Shown: positions 18,147-27,037, counted from the first letter of the stretch. The stretch is 64,000 nucleotides of DNA from Dermatophilaceae bacterium Soc4.6 (GCA_039889245.1 JAZGVH010000002.1:1860001-1924000); one strand, 5' to 3'. Notes: generated from the sequence alone by a model not told the origin. A program made the numbers and translations.

Positions 18147-21125
18147 TCACAGCCTGGGGCCGCCGGGAGCCAGGCCGCGATCGTGGTAAAGCCGCGACTG
18201 CTCTGCCTGACGACCGGCGGGGATGCGTCGCTGGCGGTGCACGTCGAGGACAGCCCCTCCTTGGGCCATGACGCGCCGCTCGGCGTGAGCAGCTTCCTCC
18301 TCTGCCTGGCGGGTTGCCGTCGCGGAGAGTTCGGTGCCGCTGGTCCCGATCACGCCCTCCAGCACCTCGACCGGGTCCGATTGAACGGCGTCATCGTGGC
18401 TTGTGGCCACGTCTGGATCGTAGGTCGTGTCCACGTAGAGCCGGTTGGACTCACGGCCCCGGGTGGCCATCACGTACAACGGCTCGCGCACCACGGCCGC
18501 GCTGACGTGCGCGTGGGCCGTGTCAACCGTGCGGCCCTGCGCACGGTGCGCGGTGCTGGCGTAGCCGAGCTCAACATGCGCCTGCACGTAGGCCGCGGGC
18601 AGCTGCGCGGCCGCTCCCCCGCCGGCCCGCTGCACCCGCATCGACCCGTCCTGGTCGATGGCCTGGACGACCCAGTCGTCGCCGTTCTTGACCCAGCCGC
18701 GTCCTGTCATGAGGGCCCGCTGGTTGTGCCGGGTCACGACCACGTCGCCCACCCCGACCGTGACACCGTCGGCGAGCCGCACCCCCTGCGCAGCGACCTC
18801 CCCTGCCGCGACGCGGTGCGTCCGTGCCCGGTCGTTAAGGTCAGCGACGGTCTGGGCGTCTGCGGCCAGCATGAGCGACGCTCGCCCGGCGGTGACATCG
18901 GTGAGCCAGCCATCGAAGATGAGGTCGATCATGTCCTCACGGCGCCCGGACTCGACCCGCCCGTTGCGCACGTAGGCCGCGGCCACGGACGTCCTTCCTG
19001 CGCGGAGCTGGAGCGAAGCATTGCGCTCCCATTCGTGCCGGAACCGGCGTACGTCGTGCAGGGCGGGCGCGTCACGCCGGGTGTCGACCAGCAGCTTGAA
19101 CGCGCCTCCGGCCTGCACGGGTGACAGCTGCGCCCAGTCCCCCACCAGCAGCACCTTCCCACCCGCCCGTTTGGCCGCAGTCGTGATGTAGTCCAGGTCC
19201 ACCGTCGCGGCCATGGACGCCTCGTCGATGATCACCAGTTGCCCCGGCCGCAGGCAGATCCTCTCGTATGCCGCTGTGCTGGCTGCCGCCTGCTTCTCTA
19301 GGTCGCGGGTGGCCGGGGAGGGGTAGGCGCGTGCCAGCCGAGCGGCATACGCCTGGATCTCTTGGCGCCGTTCGGGTAGGCGACGGTGTTCGATGATCCA
19401 CTTGGCGGTGTTCTCGGTGGGGATGCCGACGACGTCGGCGAGGACTTCCGCGGCGGCGGCGGAGGGGGCCAGGCCGATGACCATGCCGGGGCCGTGGGCG
19501 GCTTCCCACGCGGCGCGGACGCCCGCCATGGTGGTGGACTTGCCGGTGCCGGCGGCGCCGACGATGAGGTCGAGCTGGCGTCCGGAGGTGACGACCGCAG
19601 ACACGGCGGCAGACTGCTCTATCGAGAGCACCGCCCGGCCGGCCGCGACCGCTTCGGCGGGGTCTGGCTCTGGCAGGACGGGTGCGGTCGGGGCGTCGGT
19701 GGCGGCGGCCGCGTCGAGGAGGCGGGCTTCGGCGTCGAGGAGCTCCTGGGTGGCATAGAGCTCGCTGTTGCGGGCCCGGAATTTGCTCGACCCGTCCGCG
19801 CGCTGCAGCGCTGCGGGAACGAGCCCGAGCTCTGGTGGGGTGAGCATGACCGCCCGCTCGACGGCGTACGTCGCGGTCGTCTCTGCGACCGTGACGCGGT
19901 CGGAGGGGGTGGCGAAGCGGACCCCGTGCAGCTCGCGGAGGGTCTCGGCGAGCAGGTTAGCCCGGGTGAAGGTGGCGCGCTTGTCGGCGACCTTTGCCAG
20001 CACTATGGCGGCGACGTCACGCAGCAGCCCGTCGTCGAGATCGGCTGCCGACAGCAGCCGCGGCGGTGAGGTTTTCGTGAGCCTTCCGACCCAGGTGTCA
20101 GGGTCGGTGCCGACGAAAGGGCGGGCGCGCGCCTTCCACTCGGTGATCAGCTCCCGCAGGGGCCGGACGTGCTTGTCTCCACGGGTGGCGAGGGTGGCCT
20201 GCTGCCGCATCTGGATGACTTCGCGGGCGGTGGGCTGTCGACCGTGGGACGCAGCGAAGGCGGTGACGAGGTCGTCCTTGACGGTCTCGATGGCGCTGGA
20301 GCGCTGGGAGAAGTGCTCACGGAGCGGCTGCGGGACCCCGTCGACCTCCCACTTCGGTTCGGCCGACCGGCGGCGCTGCTCGGGGGTCCAACCCCAGCCG
20401 AGCTCGGCGGTCAGCTCGTCGGCCAGGACACCGTTGTAGAGCTCGGACATGCCGACCGCGGCGCGGAACAGGGCCTTGGAGTCGAGGGTGCGCCAGACCC
20501 CATCGGTGACGGCCTGGACGCGGTTGAGCACGACGACGTGGGTGTGCAGCTGCGGGTCGCCGGCGCGGGAGTCCCAGTGGTCGAACGCGGTCGCCACGAC
20601 ACCACGGATGTCTTCCTGGACCACGCCAGCCTGGCCCATTCGGGTGGCGAAGACCTGGCTCTCGCCGTAGGCGATGACCGCGTCCAGGGCGCGACGGTGT
20701 GCCGCGTAGATCCTCGCCCGAGTGACTTGGTCGGCGAGCGCCCACGCGACAGAGACCGACTTCGGCGCGGAGAACGTCAGGTCGAATCCGGCGACGGTCT
20801 GCGGCGGCTTCCTGGGCCGGCCGAGGTGGTCGACCGCGATGGTGCGCTGGGCCGGTGGGGTCTGGCCGAGCTGCGCGCCGGTGACGGGGTCCTGCAGCAT
20901 CCCGAGCATCCGCCACAGGTGTTCCTCGGTGACGACCTCCCCCGGCTGGATGCCGTTGCCGTCGTTGAGGCCGGCGAGGCCGGCGCCCAGGAACCGGCCG
21001 GGCGGGGTGCCGTTGGCGGCGTAGTACGCCTGCAGCCCGGCCGCGGGACCTGCTTGGTCCATCCGGGCGACGGAGGACATGAGGTAGCGGTACCCCGCTC
21101 CCAGCGTCATGCGCCTGATGGACAT
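18147..21125 (-). CDS. MobF-family conjugative relaxase with helicase domain, TraA/TrwC-like (992 aa)
   Basis: Nicks and unwinds ICE DNA for transfer. The N-terminus contains a tyrosine-rich stretch (YRYLMSSVARMD, then YYAANGTPPGRFLGAG). FDLTFSAPKSVSVAWAL is typical of TrwC relaxases, and the metal-binding HUH motif is HTHVVVLNRVQ near residue 192. The C-terminal half is an SF1 helicase with Walker A GAAGTGKS near residue 522, LVIIDEASMA (motif II) and ELGYASTAHRAQGRT (motif VI). The ATG at 21125 begins MSIRRMTLGAGYRYL, the usual relaxase N-terminus; a much longer open frame upstream is proline/arginine-rich and is not taken as coding. The gene is convergent with nothing and faces the defence island. 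Confidence 0.92.
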   Translation of the reverse strand: MSIRRMTLGAGYRYLMSSVARMDQAGPAAGLQAYYAANGTPPGRFLGAGLAGLNDGNGIQPGEVVTEEHLWRMLGMLQDPVTGAQLGQTPPAQRTIAVDHLGRPRKPPQTVAGFDLTFSAPKSVSVAWALADQVTRARIYAAHRRALDAVIAYGESQVFATRMGQAGVVQEDIRGVVATAFDHWDSRAGDPQLHTHVVVLNRVQAVTDGVWRTLDSKALFRAAVGMSELYNGVLADELTAELGWGWTPEQRRRSAEPKWEVDGVPQPLREHFSQRSSAIETVKDDLVTAFAASHGRQPTAREVIQMRQQATLATRGDKHVRPLRELITEWKARARPFVGTDPDTWVGRLTKTSPPRLLSAADLDDGLLRDVAAIVLAKVADKRATFTRANLLAETLRELHGVRFATPSDRVTVAETTATYAVERAVMLTPPELGLVPAALQRADGSSKFRARNSELYATQELLDAEARLLDAAAATDAPTAPVLPEPDPAEAVAAGRAVLSIEQSAAVSAVVTSGRQLDLIVGAAGTGKSTTMAGVRAAWEAAHGPGMVIGLAPSAAAAEVLADVVGIPTENTAKWIIEHRRLPERRQEIQAYAARLARAYPSPATRDLEKQAAASTAAYERICLRPGQLVIIDEASMAATVDLDYITTAAKRAGGKVLLVGDWAQLSPVQAGGAFKLLVDTRRDAPALHDVRRFRHEWERNASLQLRAGRTSVAAAYVRNGRVESGRREDMIDLIFDGWLTDVTAGRASLMLAADAQTVADLNDRARTHRVAAGEVAAQGVRLADGVTVGVGDVVVTRHNQRALMTGRGWVKNGDDWVVQAIDQDGSMRVQRAGGGAAAQLPAAYVQAHVELGYASTAHRAQGRTVDTAHAHVSAAVVREPLYVMATRGRESNRLYVDTTYDPDVATSHDDAVQSDPVEVLEGVIGTSGTELSATATRQAEEEAAHAERRVMAQGGAVLDVHRQRRIPAGRQAEQSRLYHDRGLAPGGPRL

Positions 21126-21707
21126 CGTCACGACCCGGCTCACCGGCACCGGGGGGCACCACCGGTCCACCCGCGCAGCGGGTGCCAGACGTGTGGAGCG
21201 GGAAGAGGATGGTGTTGGTGCCGGGCGGGTGGATGCCCTGTGGGCTTGGGGCGGCGGAGGCTCGAGGGCGGCCCGTGGTGGCGCGTCGATGGCCAGGAGC
21301 GGAAGGGCCGATGGAGGGGCTTCGGGGTGACGGCCGGTCCGAGGACTCAGGCGGGCACGATGGGTGAGACGGTCATGGACGTGTCGTCCTCGGTGACGAT
21401 GTCGGTGCCCGAGGGCAACCAGACGTTGGGGCCACGACGCCATTGCACGGTGACGCCGGACCAGGGCCGGGGAGGGTCAGGCCGGGTTTCCAGCCAAGCA
21501 GTAGCCGTTGAGGTTCGGTCCGGTGACGTCCTCGGGCGGCGGTACGACGGCCCGGGCCCTGGAGGTCGCCGCCGGCGAGCCGTATCTCGCCTGCCGTGCA
21601 GCAAGTACGCCGGCCCGTCGTCCACCCGACAGAGCGCGGGGATCCCATGGTGACCCGCCATCGATGGTGAACCTCGGCGACCACCTCGACGACCCAGGAG
21701 ACGAACC
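21126..21707. other. Intergenic region upstream of the relaxase; likely location of oriT
   Basis: About 580 bases between the divergent relaxase (minus) and the 91-aa gene (plus). Relaxase genes commonly lie beside their oriT, so the nic site may be here, but I could not identify a specific nic sequence. A minus-strand frame ending near 21357 reads VTVQWRRGPNVWLPSGTDIV and could be a short conserved peptide. It lacks a clear start and ribosome site, so it is not called. Confidence 0.35.
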
Positions 21708-21983
21708 ATGGCCCGCTACCCCGTCAACGAGACATCCCGGCAACGCCTGCTGGAGGCACAGCGCGCCGAGGCTGAAGCACTGCGCGCCGTAGACGATGCC
21801 CGCCGAGCCCGCGAGCGGGTGCAGGTCAAGGTCAACCGGGCGGACGCGGTCCTCAGCCGGGCGAAGCTCGACCTCGTCAGCGTGTCGGGTCTGGGCCGGG
21901 CTGCCGTACTGACCAACGTGCCACCGACCGAGCTGCGCCGCCTGATGCGTGAAGCGAAGGCAACGCCGGTCGACAGTCAATGA
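21708..21983 (+). CDS. Small coiled-coil hypothetical protein (91 aa)
   Basis: Function not recognised. The ATG at 21708 begins MARYPVNETSRQRLLEAQRA. The first 65 residues are rich in A, E, R and K with heptad-like spacing (AEAEALRAVDDARRARERVQVKV), suggesting a helical coiled coil. The C-terminus contains PPTELRRLMREAK. It is divergent from the relaxase across the presumed oriT region, a place where relaxosome accessory or regulatory proteins often lie. That role is only positional inference. Confidence 0.55.
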   Translation: MARYPVNETSRQRLLEAQRAEAEALRAVDDARRARERVQVKVNRADAVLSRAKLDLVSVSGLGRAAVLTNVPPTELRRLMREAKATPVDSQ

Positions 21984-22083
21984 CGAGCTTGCGCCCTCTG
22001 TCCAGCCGGTGGACCGACATCTAGGGTTGAGGCCACAGCCCGGACCGCGTGGCCGGCGCACGGCGGACGAAAGGTGCATCCTG

Positions 22084-22647
22084 ATGGCCACAACGCCAGC
22101 CGAGGACGCCTGGCGGGTGCACAGCAGCCGGCCCCTGTACGAGAGCCGCTGGGTCACCGTCAGTCTCGCCGAGGTCGAGCTGCCATCCGGTCAGCACTTC
22201 GAGCACCACACGGTGCGCTTGCCGGCCGCCGCGGTCGGGGTCGTCCTCAACGAGGCAGCAGATCACGTCCTGCTGAGCTGGCGTCACCGGTTCGTGCCCG
22301 GGATCTGGAACTACGAGCTTCCCGGCGGGATCGTTGAGGACGACGAGAGTCCGGCCGTGACGATCGAGCGGGAGATTCTCGAGGAGACGGGGTACACGGT
22401 TGGGGACCTGGTTGAGGTCGTGTCATTCGAGCCGATGATCGGCATGGTCAACAGCCCGCATCACGTCTTCGTCGGCCGGGCTGAGAGCCAGGTCGCGCAA
22501 CCTGTCGAGCGGGACGAGGGCCTGTTCGAGTGGGTCAGCGTCGCCGATGTGCCGGCACTGATCGCTGACGGGAAGATCCGCAACTCAGGAACCCTTGTCG
22601 GCCTCCTTCACCTCTTGGCCTCCGACCGCGTCAAGGGCGGCGCGTAG
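22084..22647 (+). CDS. NUDIX hydrolase, ADP-ribose pyrophosphatase-like (187 aa)
   Basis: Hydrolyses a nucleoside diphosphate linked to another moiety, probably ADP-ribose or a similar sugar nucleotide. The Nudix box is GGIVEDDESPAVTIEREILE followed by ETGY (the G-x5-E-x7-REUxEExGU pattern, with a slightly altered start), at roughly residues 81-105. Preceding YRHRFVPGIWNYELPGG-like sequence is typical of ADP-ribose pyrophosphatases. The start chosen is ATG 22084, preceded by AAAGG; a longer frame begins within the previous gene. The 3' end overlaps the convergent HTH/TPR regulator by 63 bases. Possible roles are NAD-metabolite clearing linked to ADP-ribose signalling, or housekeeping. Confidence 0.85.
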   Translation: MATTPAEDAWRVHSSRPLYESRWVTVSLAEVELPSGQHFEHHTVRLPAAAVGVVLNEAADHVLLSWRHRFVPGIWNYELPGGIVEDDESPAVTIEREILEETGYTVGDLVEVVSFEPMIGMVNSPHHVFVGRAESQVAQPVERDEGLFEWVSVADVPALIADGKIRNSGTLVGLLHLLASDRVKGGA

Positions 22648-23766
22648 CCGCCTGGCCTGCCGCACCGAGCCCGAGCGACTTGCCAGTTCGGCGGCACGAC
22701 CTGCTTCGTGGAGACCAGCCTCTCGATCACCGTGTCGCAGGATGGCGATCGCGAGGTCGGTATGCAGACTCGCGGCGGCGCGGACCGAGTCACTATCTGC
22801 GGCGAGCGCCCCGGTGAGCGTCTCGAGGGCCGCAGCGTCGTGCGCCGTCAGGAGGACGTGCCCTCGCCAGCGCTCGAGGTGGATATCGGTGAGCATGATG
22901 AATGGCACCTCCTCTTCGCCGTTGCTGGAAAGGTGCAGGGCAGCATCGCGGAAGCGGCGAGCGGCCCCCACACGGTCGCCGGTTGCCGAGAGGACCTCGG
23001 CCTCGGTCGCCGCGATCCACGCTCGCAGGATCGGCGGGCTATCGGCTGCCACCTGTGACGCCTCCCGGGCGGCACTCAGCGCAGCCATGGTCTGGCCAGC
23101 ATCGAGCAGGACGATCGCCTGCTGGCCGATGGCGTGGGCGATGCGGTCTCCAGATCCGCTCTCGATGGCGGCGCTGCGCGCGCGACTGTGCCAGTGCCAT
23201 GCGGTCTTGATGTCAGACCGATCGAGAGCCAGCCAGCCGGCGAGAAGGGCCGCCTCGGCTGTCGCCGCCGCCAGCGCCGCACGATGCCTCCCGAGCGATC
23301 GGTGCAGGAGGTCAGTCAGCTGTTCGGCGTGATCCTCCGCCATGGCCGCTCGGGCGCCTGAGCCGAGTCGACGGTCCAGCAGCCGGAGGTCGTGGGTCTG
23401 GGCCTCGAGCAGGTCGACGAGAGCCTTGTCGACGTCGACCAGGTCGAGCCGCCGCTCGAGCAGCTCCGCGAGCTGGGGGTCGACGCCAGGTGGGACGGCA
23501 GGGTCGAAGCCCAGCGCGGCCGGAGAAGCGTCGTACATCGCGCAGAACGCTTGTTGGTAGACCGGCACGGTGACCGAACGGTCGCCGGCCTCCCAGTAGG
23601 CGAACATCCGCTTCAGAGAAGCGCCCCGGGGAGGGATGACCCCACGCGCTGTGACGGCCTCGACGAACCGGTGCATCGCGGCGCCCTGCGTCCAGCCAGC
23701 GTTGTGACGCGCCTGCCGTAGCGGCGAGGCAGGCCCCGGGACCTGCTGGTAGTCACCCCTAGTCAC
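22585..23766 (-). CDS. XRE-type helix-turn-helix regulator with TPR-like C-terminal region (393 aa)
   Basis: The N-terminal ~85 residues contain SPLRQARHNAGWTQGAAMHRFVEAV and SLKRMFAYWEAGDRSV, an XRE-like DNA-binding module. Residues ~100-390 are alanine/leucine-rich helical repeats with TPR character (LARSDIKTAWHWHSRARSAAIESG, AGQTMAALSAAREASQVAAD, TGDRVGAARRFRDAALHL). Proteins of this layout are common in actinobacteria as regulators of small metabolic genes. It converges on, and overlaps by 63 bases, the NUDIX gene, so mutual antisense effects are possible. Start taken at 23766. Confidence 0.75.
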   Translation of the reverse strand: MTRGDYQQVPGPASPLRQARHNAGWTQGAAMHRFVEAVTARGVIPPRGASLKRMFAYWEAGDRSVTVPVYQQAFCAMYDASPAALGFDPAVPPGVDPQLAELLERRLDLVDVDKALVDLLEAQTHDLRLLDRRLGSGARAAMAEDHAEQLTDLLHRSLGRHRAALAAATAEAALLAGWLALDRSDIKTAWHWHSRARSAAIESGSGDRIAHAIGQQAIVLLDAGQTMAALSAAREASQVAADSPPILRAWIAATEAEVLSATGDRVGAARRFRDAALHLSSNGEEEVPFIMLTDIHLERWRGHVLLTAHDAAALETLTGALAADSDSVRAAASLHTDLAIAILRHGDREAGLHEAGRAAELASRSGSVRQARRLRAALDAVGGQEVKEADKGS

Positions 23767-24170
23767 CGTCCGTCACCTTCCGGACAGGCGTCGTCGCGAC
23801 CGAACCTAGGTGCAACGCGGCACGGGGAGGGAAGGGCCATGAACACCGAATCAGGTTGTGCGACAGCCGTGCAGCGGCCACCGCGGCATCGGCCGGCCGC
23901 GGCCGATGTGTCGCAACGGGGACTCTCTGGTCGCACCCGACCATGGTGGGCCGATTCGCAGGCGACTGTCGCGCCTTTCGGCGGCCTGTGCATAACCGGG
24001 GCGGTGTTGGCCGGGATCGGCCGCCGCTGTGGATATCGCCCGTGGCGGTCATCCACAGGCCCGCAATGGACAGGATGTTTGTCCACACCTGGGGCGTCAT
24101 GGTCTTCCGCCACGTCGTCGGCTGTTCTCTCATATCTCCATATGCCGAACGGGAAGGTCCAGGTGGTCAC
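23767..24170. other. Non-coding region with DnaA-box cluster, candidate replication origin of the element
   Basis: About 400 bases between the divergent HTH/TPR gene and the 137-aa gene. Open frames here have no family resemblance. Four DnaA-box-like 9-mers lie within 101 bases (23987-24087), described separately. The region is locally more AT-rich toward 24060-24160 (ATGTTTG, TCATATCTCCATATG). Together with a CHC2/Toprim primase elsewhere in the ICE this suggests an oriV. No iteron array is present. Confidence 0.45.
23987..24087. promoter_or_regulatory. Four DnaA-box-like sites
   Basis: TGTGCATAA (23987-23995, reverse of TTATGCACA) and TGTGGATAT (24028-24036) point one way. TCATCCACA (24049-24057) and TTGTCCACA (24079-24087) point the other way. 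TTGTCCACA is the consensus I know for high-GC actinobacterial DnaA, and TTATGCACA fits the general TTATNCACA rule. Two reverse sites followed by two forward sites form a symmetric cluster, which is hard to explain by chance in GC-rich DNA. Confidence 0.55.
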
Positions 24171-24584
24171 ATGAGCCGGCAAGAAGTGCAGGGCAAACAG
24201 ATCGCTCAGTCTCTGGGTGCCTGCCCATCCCTGGGCTCGTCGTCACCAGAGCGCGACGAGCTGTGGCTGGTCGTGCAGTCCACTGTCTGCACGCGAGGGC
24301 TGGCGAGCGTGACGCCGCTCGGCTCGGACGCCTCCATCACCGTTACCCACGAGCAGGCCACCGACGAGCTCATCTCCGCGATGGAGTGGCTCACCAGGCA
24401 TGAGGACCAGGCCCGGGCGATGCAGCCGCTGCAGCTCTTCGTTAGGCTCCGCGGCGTCGCGACTCGGGGGTCTCACGGCTCCGGCCGGGCCGCGAGAGCG
24501 GACGCACTGCGCGGAATCACCCATGTCGTTCCCGGCGAACCCGTCGTCTGGTCTGACGCGGACCCGAGCGAGGTGGCGTCGTGA
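24171..24584 (+). CDS. Hypothetical protein (137 aa)
   Basis: Not recognised. ATG at 24171 begins MSRQEVQGKQIAQSLG. The middle contains VTPLGSDASITVTHEQATDELISAMEWLTRHEDQ, a mixed strand/helix pattern with no catalytic signature. Its stop overlaps the GTG start of the next gene by 4 bases, so the two form an operon. It lies just downstream of the DnaA-box cluster, so a role in element maintenance is possible but unproven. Confidence 0.6.
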   Translation: MSRQEVQGKQIAQSLGACPSLGSSSPERDELWLVVQSTVCTRGLASVTPLGSDASITVTHEQATDELISAMEWLTRHEDQARAMQPLQLFVRLRGVATRGSHGSGRAARADALRGITHVVPGEPVVWSDADPSEVAS

Positions 24585-24994
24585 GCCGGCAGCCTTTCGA
24601 TCGGTGGGCCGCCGAGCAGCTCGACGTCGACCCTGAGGTGCTGGTCACGGCGAAGGTCATCGCGGCATTCGACCTGCTCCTGTCGCGGCTCGAAGCCGCC
24701 GCTGGCCGGGGGGCGAGGAACCCTCTCGTGACCATCTCCGGCAAGCGGGCCGGCGGCAACTCCCGAGCCTGCACTCGCCGCATGCTCGAGCAGCTCGGCT
24801 TCACCCCCGGGCAACGGCGCGCCGTTCACCGCCTGCTGGCCGGGTCACCCTCCGGATGGCCCGGGCTGCTGAGGCTCTACGCCGAGAACGTGGCCCTCGA
24901 TGCACGGCAGCGCCAATATGCCCGCCGCCAGCTGCTGTGCCTCCGCGGCAAGCAACCCGAGCCACCCCGGGAGCGTGCGACGGTCAGGTCCTGA
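24581..24994 (+). CDS. Hypothetical protein (137 aa), basic and helical
   Basis: Not recognised. GTG at 24581 overlaps the previous stop (GTGA). The protein is rich in arginine and predicted helical, with LLSRLEAAAGRGARNPL and ARQRQYARRQLLCLRGKQ. The basic C-terminus suggests nucleic-acid contact. Like the previous gene it begins MSRQ. The 3' end overlaps by 11 bases the convergent gene ending at 24984. Confidence 0.6.
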   Translation: MSRQPFDRWAAEQLDVDPEVLVTAKVIAAFDLLLSRLEAAAGRGARNPLVTISGKRAGGNSRACTRRMLEQLGFTPGQRRAVHRLLAGSPSGWPGLLRLYAENVALDARQRQYARRQLLCLRGKQPEPPRERATVRS

Positions 24995-25484
24995 GCGGCG
25001 CAAGGCTCGGATGCGTCACCAGCGCCGGGATGCCGTAAAGCTGCGCGACACCCGCCACCGCCACCACAGCGACCGCTGGCCCTGAGAGCAGCCGGGGCCG
25101 GCCGTCACCAAAGTCGAGAACAACATGGCCCGCGCGAAGGTCGACCTCGAAGCCGACCATCGACCCCCACCACAGAGACACCAGATCACTGGAGGCGAGC
25201 CGCACCAGAAGTCGCCGATCCGTGATCAACACCTGAGACCACGACGCGTCGCTCCACAAACCGTCGATCCGGACGCGCAGCCACGACATTGACAAGCGCC
25301 ACAGCACCTCTCCCGGTTCCAGCACCACACCCAGCGTCATCGGGTCGACGGGGCGCTCAGCCTGTAGACCGGCGAGCTCGAGAGCCAGAGCGCGCGCATC
25401 ACCGGCCTCCGCCGGCCCAACTGCCGGCGGTGCGTCACTGTGCTTCCGCAGCCGCATCCGTCGCTCCCTCACCTTGCTGTCCAT
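24984..25484 (-). CDS. Hypothetical protein, PH-like beta-barrel pattern (166 aa)
   Basis: From ATG 25484 the protein begins MDSKVRERRMRLRKHSDAPP. Residues ~55-140 alternate strands: LEPGEVLWRLSMSWLRVRI, SQVLITDRRLLVRLASSDLVSLWW, VGFEVDLRAGHVVLDFG. The pattern of L(I/V)TDRRLL followed by a strand reading the value back resembles bacterial PH-like domains. A longer open frame to 26039 runs opposite the NlpC/P60 gene and is rejected. It is divergent from that gene, with about 75 bases between starts. Confidence 0.6.
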   Translation of the reverse strand: MDSKVRERRMRLRKHSDAPPAVGPAEAGDARALALELAGLQAERPVDPMTLGVVLEPGEVLWRLSMSWLRVRIDGLWSDASWSQVLITDRRLLVRLASSDLVSLWWGSMVGFEVDLRAGHVVLDFGDGRPRLLSGPAVAVVAVAGVAQLYGIPALVTHPSLAPLRT

Positions 25485-25559
25485 GGCAACACTGTCGCGC
25501 CGGGGCACGACATCGCAACGCCTCAACCCATCGTGCCCCGAGCAGCTCCTACTCCGCCC

Positions 25560-26633
25560 ATGACCGCCAAGCCCGTGATGACAGTTGTCGGCGCCTCGCT
25601 CGCCGCGCTCCTTCTCATCGTCGGGTCCGCCGCCGCCTCGACGCTGGGCACCGACACGCCGGCGCCCGGTCCGCTCTGCGTCACCACCGGACCAATGACG
25701 GGGCTTTCTCCCGCCCAGGCCACGAACGCACGGATCGTCGCGGCCACCGCGTCTGCGCGAGGCGGTCCGACCGCGGCCATGGTGGCCCTCATGGTCGGTC
25801 TTGCCGAGTCCGGCATGCGCGTGCTGGCCAACCCCAACGACCCCGGGGGCGCGGCCTACCCCCACGACGGCGTCGGCTACGACCACGACTCCCTCGGGAT
25901 CTTTCAGCAGCGGCCCAGCTGGGGCAGCGCGGCCCAACGGATGGACCCGACCGCCTCCACCGACCTGTTCGTCGACGCGCTGATGGCACTGCCGAACTGG
26001 CAGAGCAAGCCTCCCGCGGTGGCCGCCCAGCTCGTCCAACGCTCAGCCTTCGACGGCACGCCAAGCGCAGCCAACGGCAGGTCGGCCGTCGTGGGAGCGA
26101 ACTACCGTGACCAGCAGCCCCTTGCCGTCACGGTGCTAGGGATCGTCTCCGCTGACGCCGCACGCCTCGACTGCGGCGCCAGCGGCGGGCCAGTCGCGCC
26201 AGCGAGCCCAGGAGCCTATGGACTCCCGCCAACGTGGGCGATCCCGGGTGGCACCAGCTTCGAGGCCCGGATCGCGGCGGCCTTCGCGTTGGCCCAACTC
26301 GGCAAGCCCTACCAGTGGGGCGCCACCGGCCCGGCGGCATTCGACTGCTCGGGGCTCCTGCAGAGCGCCTGGGCGCAAGCAGGCGTGATGATCAGCCGCA
26401 CCACCTACACCCAGCTCCACGACGGCACGCCGACGGATGCCGCACATCTGCTTCCTGGCGACCTGGTCTTAACCCCCGGCAGTGACGGCAGCCTGGCCCT
26501 GCCCGGGCACGTCGGCATGTCCATCGGCCTCGGCCTGATCGTCGAGGCACCCCAGACCGGGGACGTGGTCAAGGTCGTGACACTGAGGGGCTTCACCGCC
26601 GGCGGCGTCTCCGCCCTCCGACACATCGCCTGA
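25560..26633 (+). CDS. NlpC/P60 cell-wall hydrolase of the conjugation machinery (357 aa)
   Basis: Probable peptidoglycan hydrolase that opens the wall for the transfer apparatus. A membrane anchor or signal lies at residues ~6-27 (VMTVVGASLAALLLIVGSAAA). Residues ~75-150 (LAESGMRVLANPNDPGG, GIFQQRPSWGSA) resemble a transglycosylase/lysozyme-like fold. The C-terminal ~120 residues are the NlpC/P60 domain, with the catalytic cysteine in FDCSGLLQSAW (about residue 262) and histidine in LPGHVGMSIG (about 316). ATG 25560 is chosen because the signal begins directly after it; the 40 residues upstream are low complexity. First gene of the type IV secretion operon. Confidence 0.85.
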   Translation: MTAKPVMTVVGASLAALLLIVGSAAASTLGTDTPAPGPLCVTTGPMTGLSPAQATNARIVAATASARGGPTAAMVALMVGLAESGMRVLANPNDPGGAAYPHDGVGYDHDSLGIFQQRPSWGSAAQRMDPTASTDLFVDALMALPNWQSKPPAVAAQLVQRSAFDGTPSAANGRSAVVGANYRDQQPLAVTVLGIVSADAARLDCGASGGPVAPASPGAYGLPPTWAIPGGTSFEARIAAAFALAQLGKPYQWGATGPAAFDCSGLLQSAWAQAGVMISRTTYTQLHDGTPTDAAHLLPGDLVLTPGSDGSLALPGHVGMSIGLGLIVEAPQTGDVVKVVTLRGFTAGGVSALRHIA

Positions 26634-26752
26634 CCTGCCGGCCTGCAACACCAAGACAGCCCCCGTACGGCGCTCGGCGCATGGTGCCCCCAGCCAGAAG
26701 TTGGGCTGACACGCGCGGGATGGCCCCGCGCGAGTTGCGAAAGGTCCTCGCC

Positions 26753-27037
26753 ATGTCAGCGCCAAGCATCGACATCCCACCGAACACGAATGGTCTGCCC
26801 GGCCTTGGCGCCCTCGAGTCGATGGTGGGCGCCCTGCTCACGTTTGGCCTCGTCGCCGCAGTCGCCGGGATCGCCATCTCTTCCATCGCCTGGGCAATCG
26901 GGTCGCACTCGTCCAACCCGCACGTCGCCGGGAAGGGCAAGACCGGCGTTCTGGTGGCGGGTGGCGCCGCACTGTTGATCGGCGCCGCGAATGCGCTGGT
27001 GACGTTCTTCAACACCGTCGGTCACACGGTCCAATGA
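26753..27037 (+). CDS. Small two-TM conjugation protein, DUF6112/VirB2-like (94 aa)
   Basis: Begins MSAPSIDIPPNTNGLPGLGA. Two hydrophobic segments are visible: LLTFGLVAAVAGIAISSIAWAIG (residues ~28-50) and GVLVAGGAALLIGAANALVTFF (~66-87), with a basic loop (HVAGKGKTG) between. Such small two-helix proteins immediately before VirB6/VirB4-type genes are VirB2/TrbC-like subunits, and the sequence style matches the actinobacterial ICE family DUF6112. The stop overlaps the next start (ATGA). A ribosome-site-like AAAGG precedes the ATG by several bases. Confidence 0.75.
   Translation: MSAPSIDIPPNTNGLPGLGALESMVGALLTFGLVAAVAGIAISSIAWAIGSHSSNPHVAGKGKTGVLVAGGAALLIGAANALVTFFNTVGHTVQ

Noticed and set aside
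18147-21443. Relaxase start at 21443
   Set aside because: The first ~105 residues would be Pro/Arg/His-rich without relaxase similarity; the canonical N-terminus begins at the ATG at 21125.
21347-21709. 120-aa minus-strand gene upstream of the relaxase
   Set aside because: Only the last ~40 residues look protein-like; the rest is Arg-rich with no ribosome site. Mentioned only under the intergenic region.
24984-26039. 351-aa minus-strand protein
   Set aside because: The N-terminal half runs opposite the NlpC/P60 gene and is low complexity; only the part from ATG 25484 is taken as coding.
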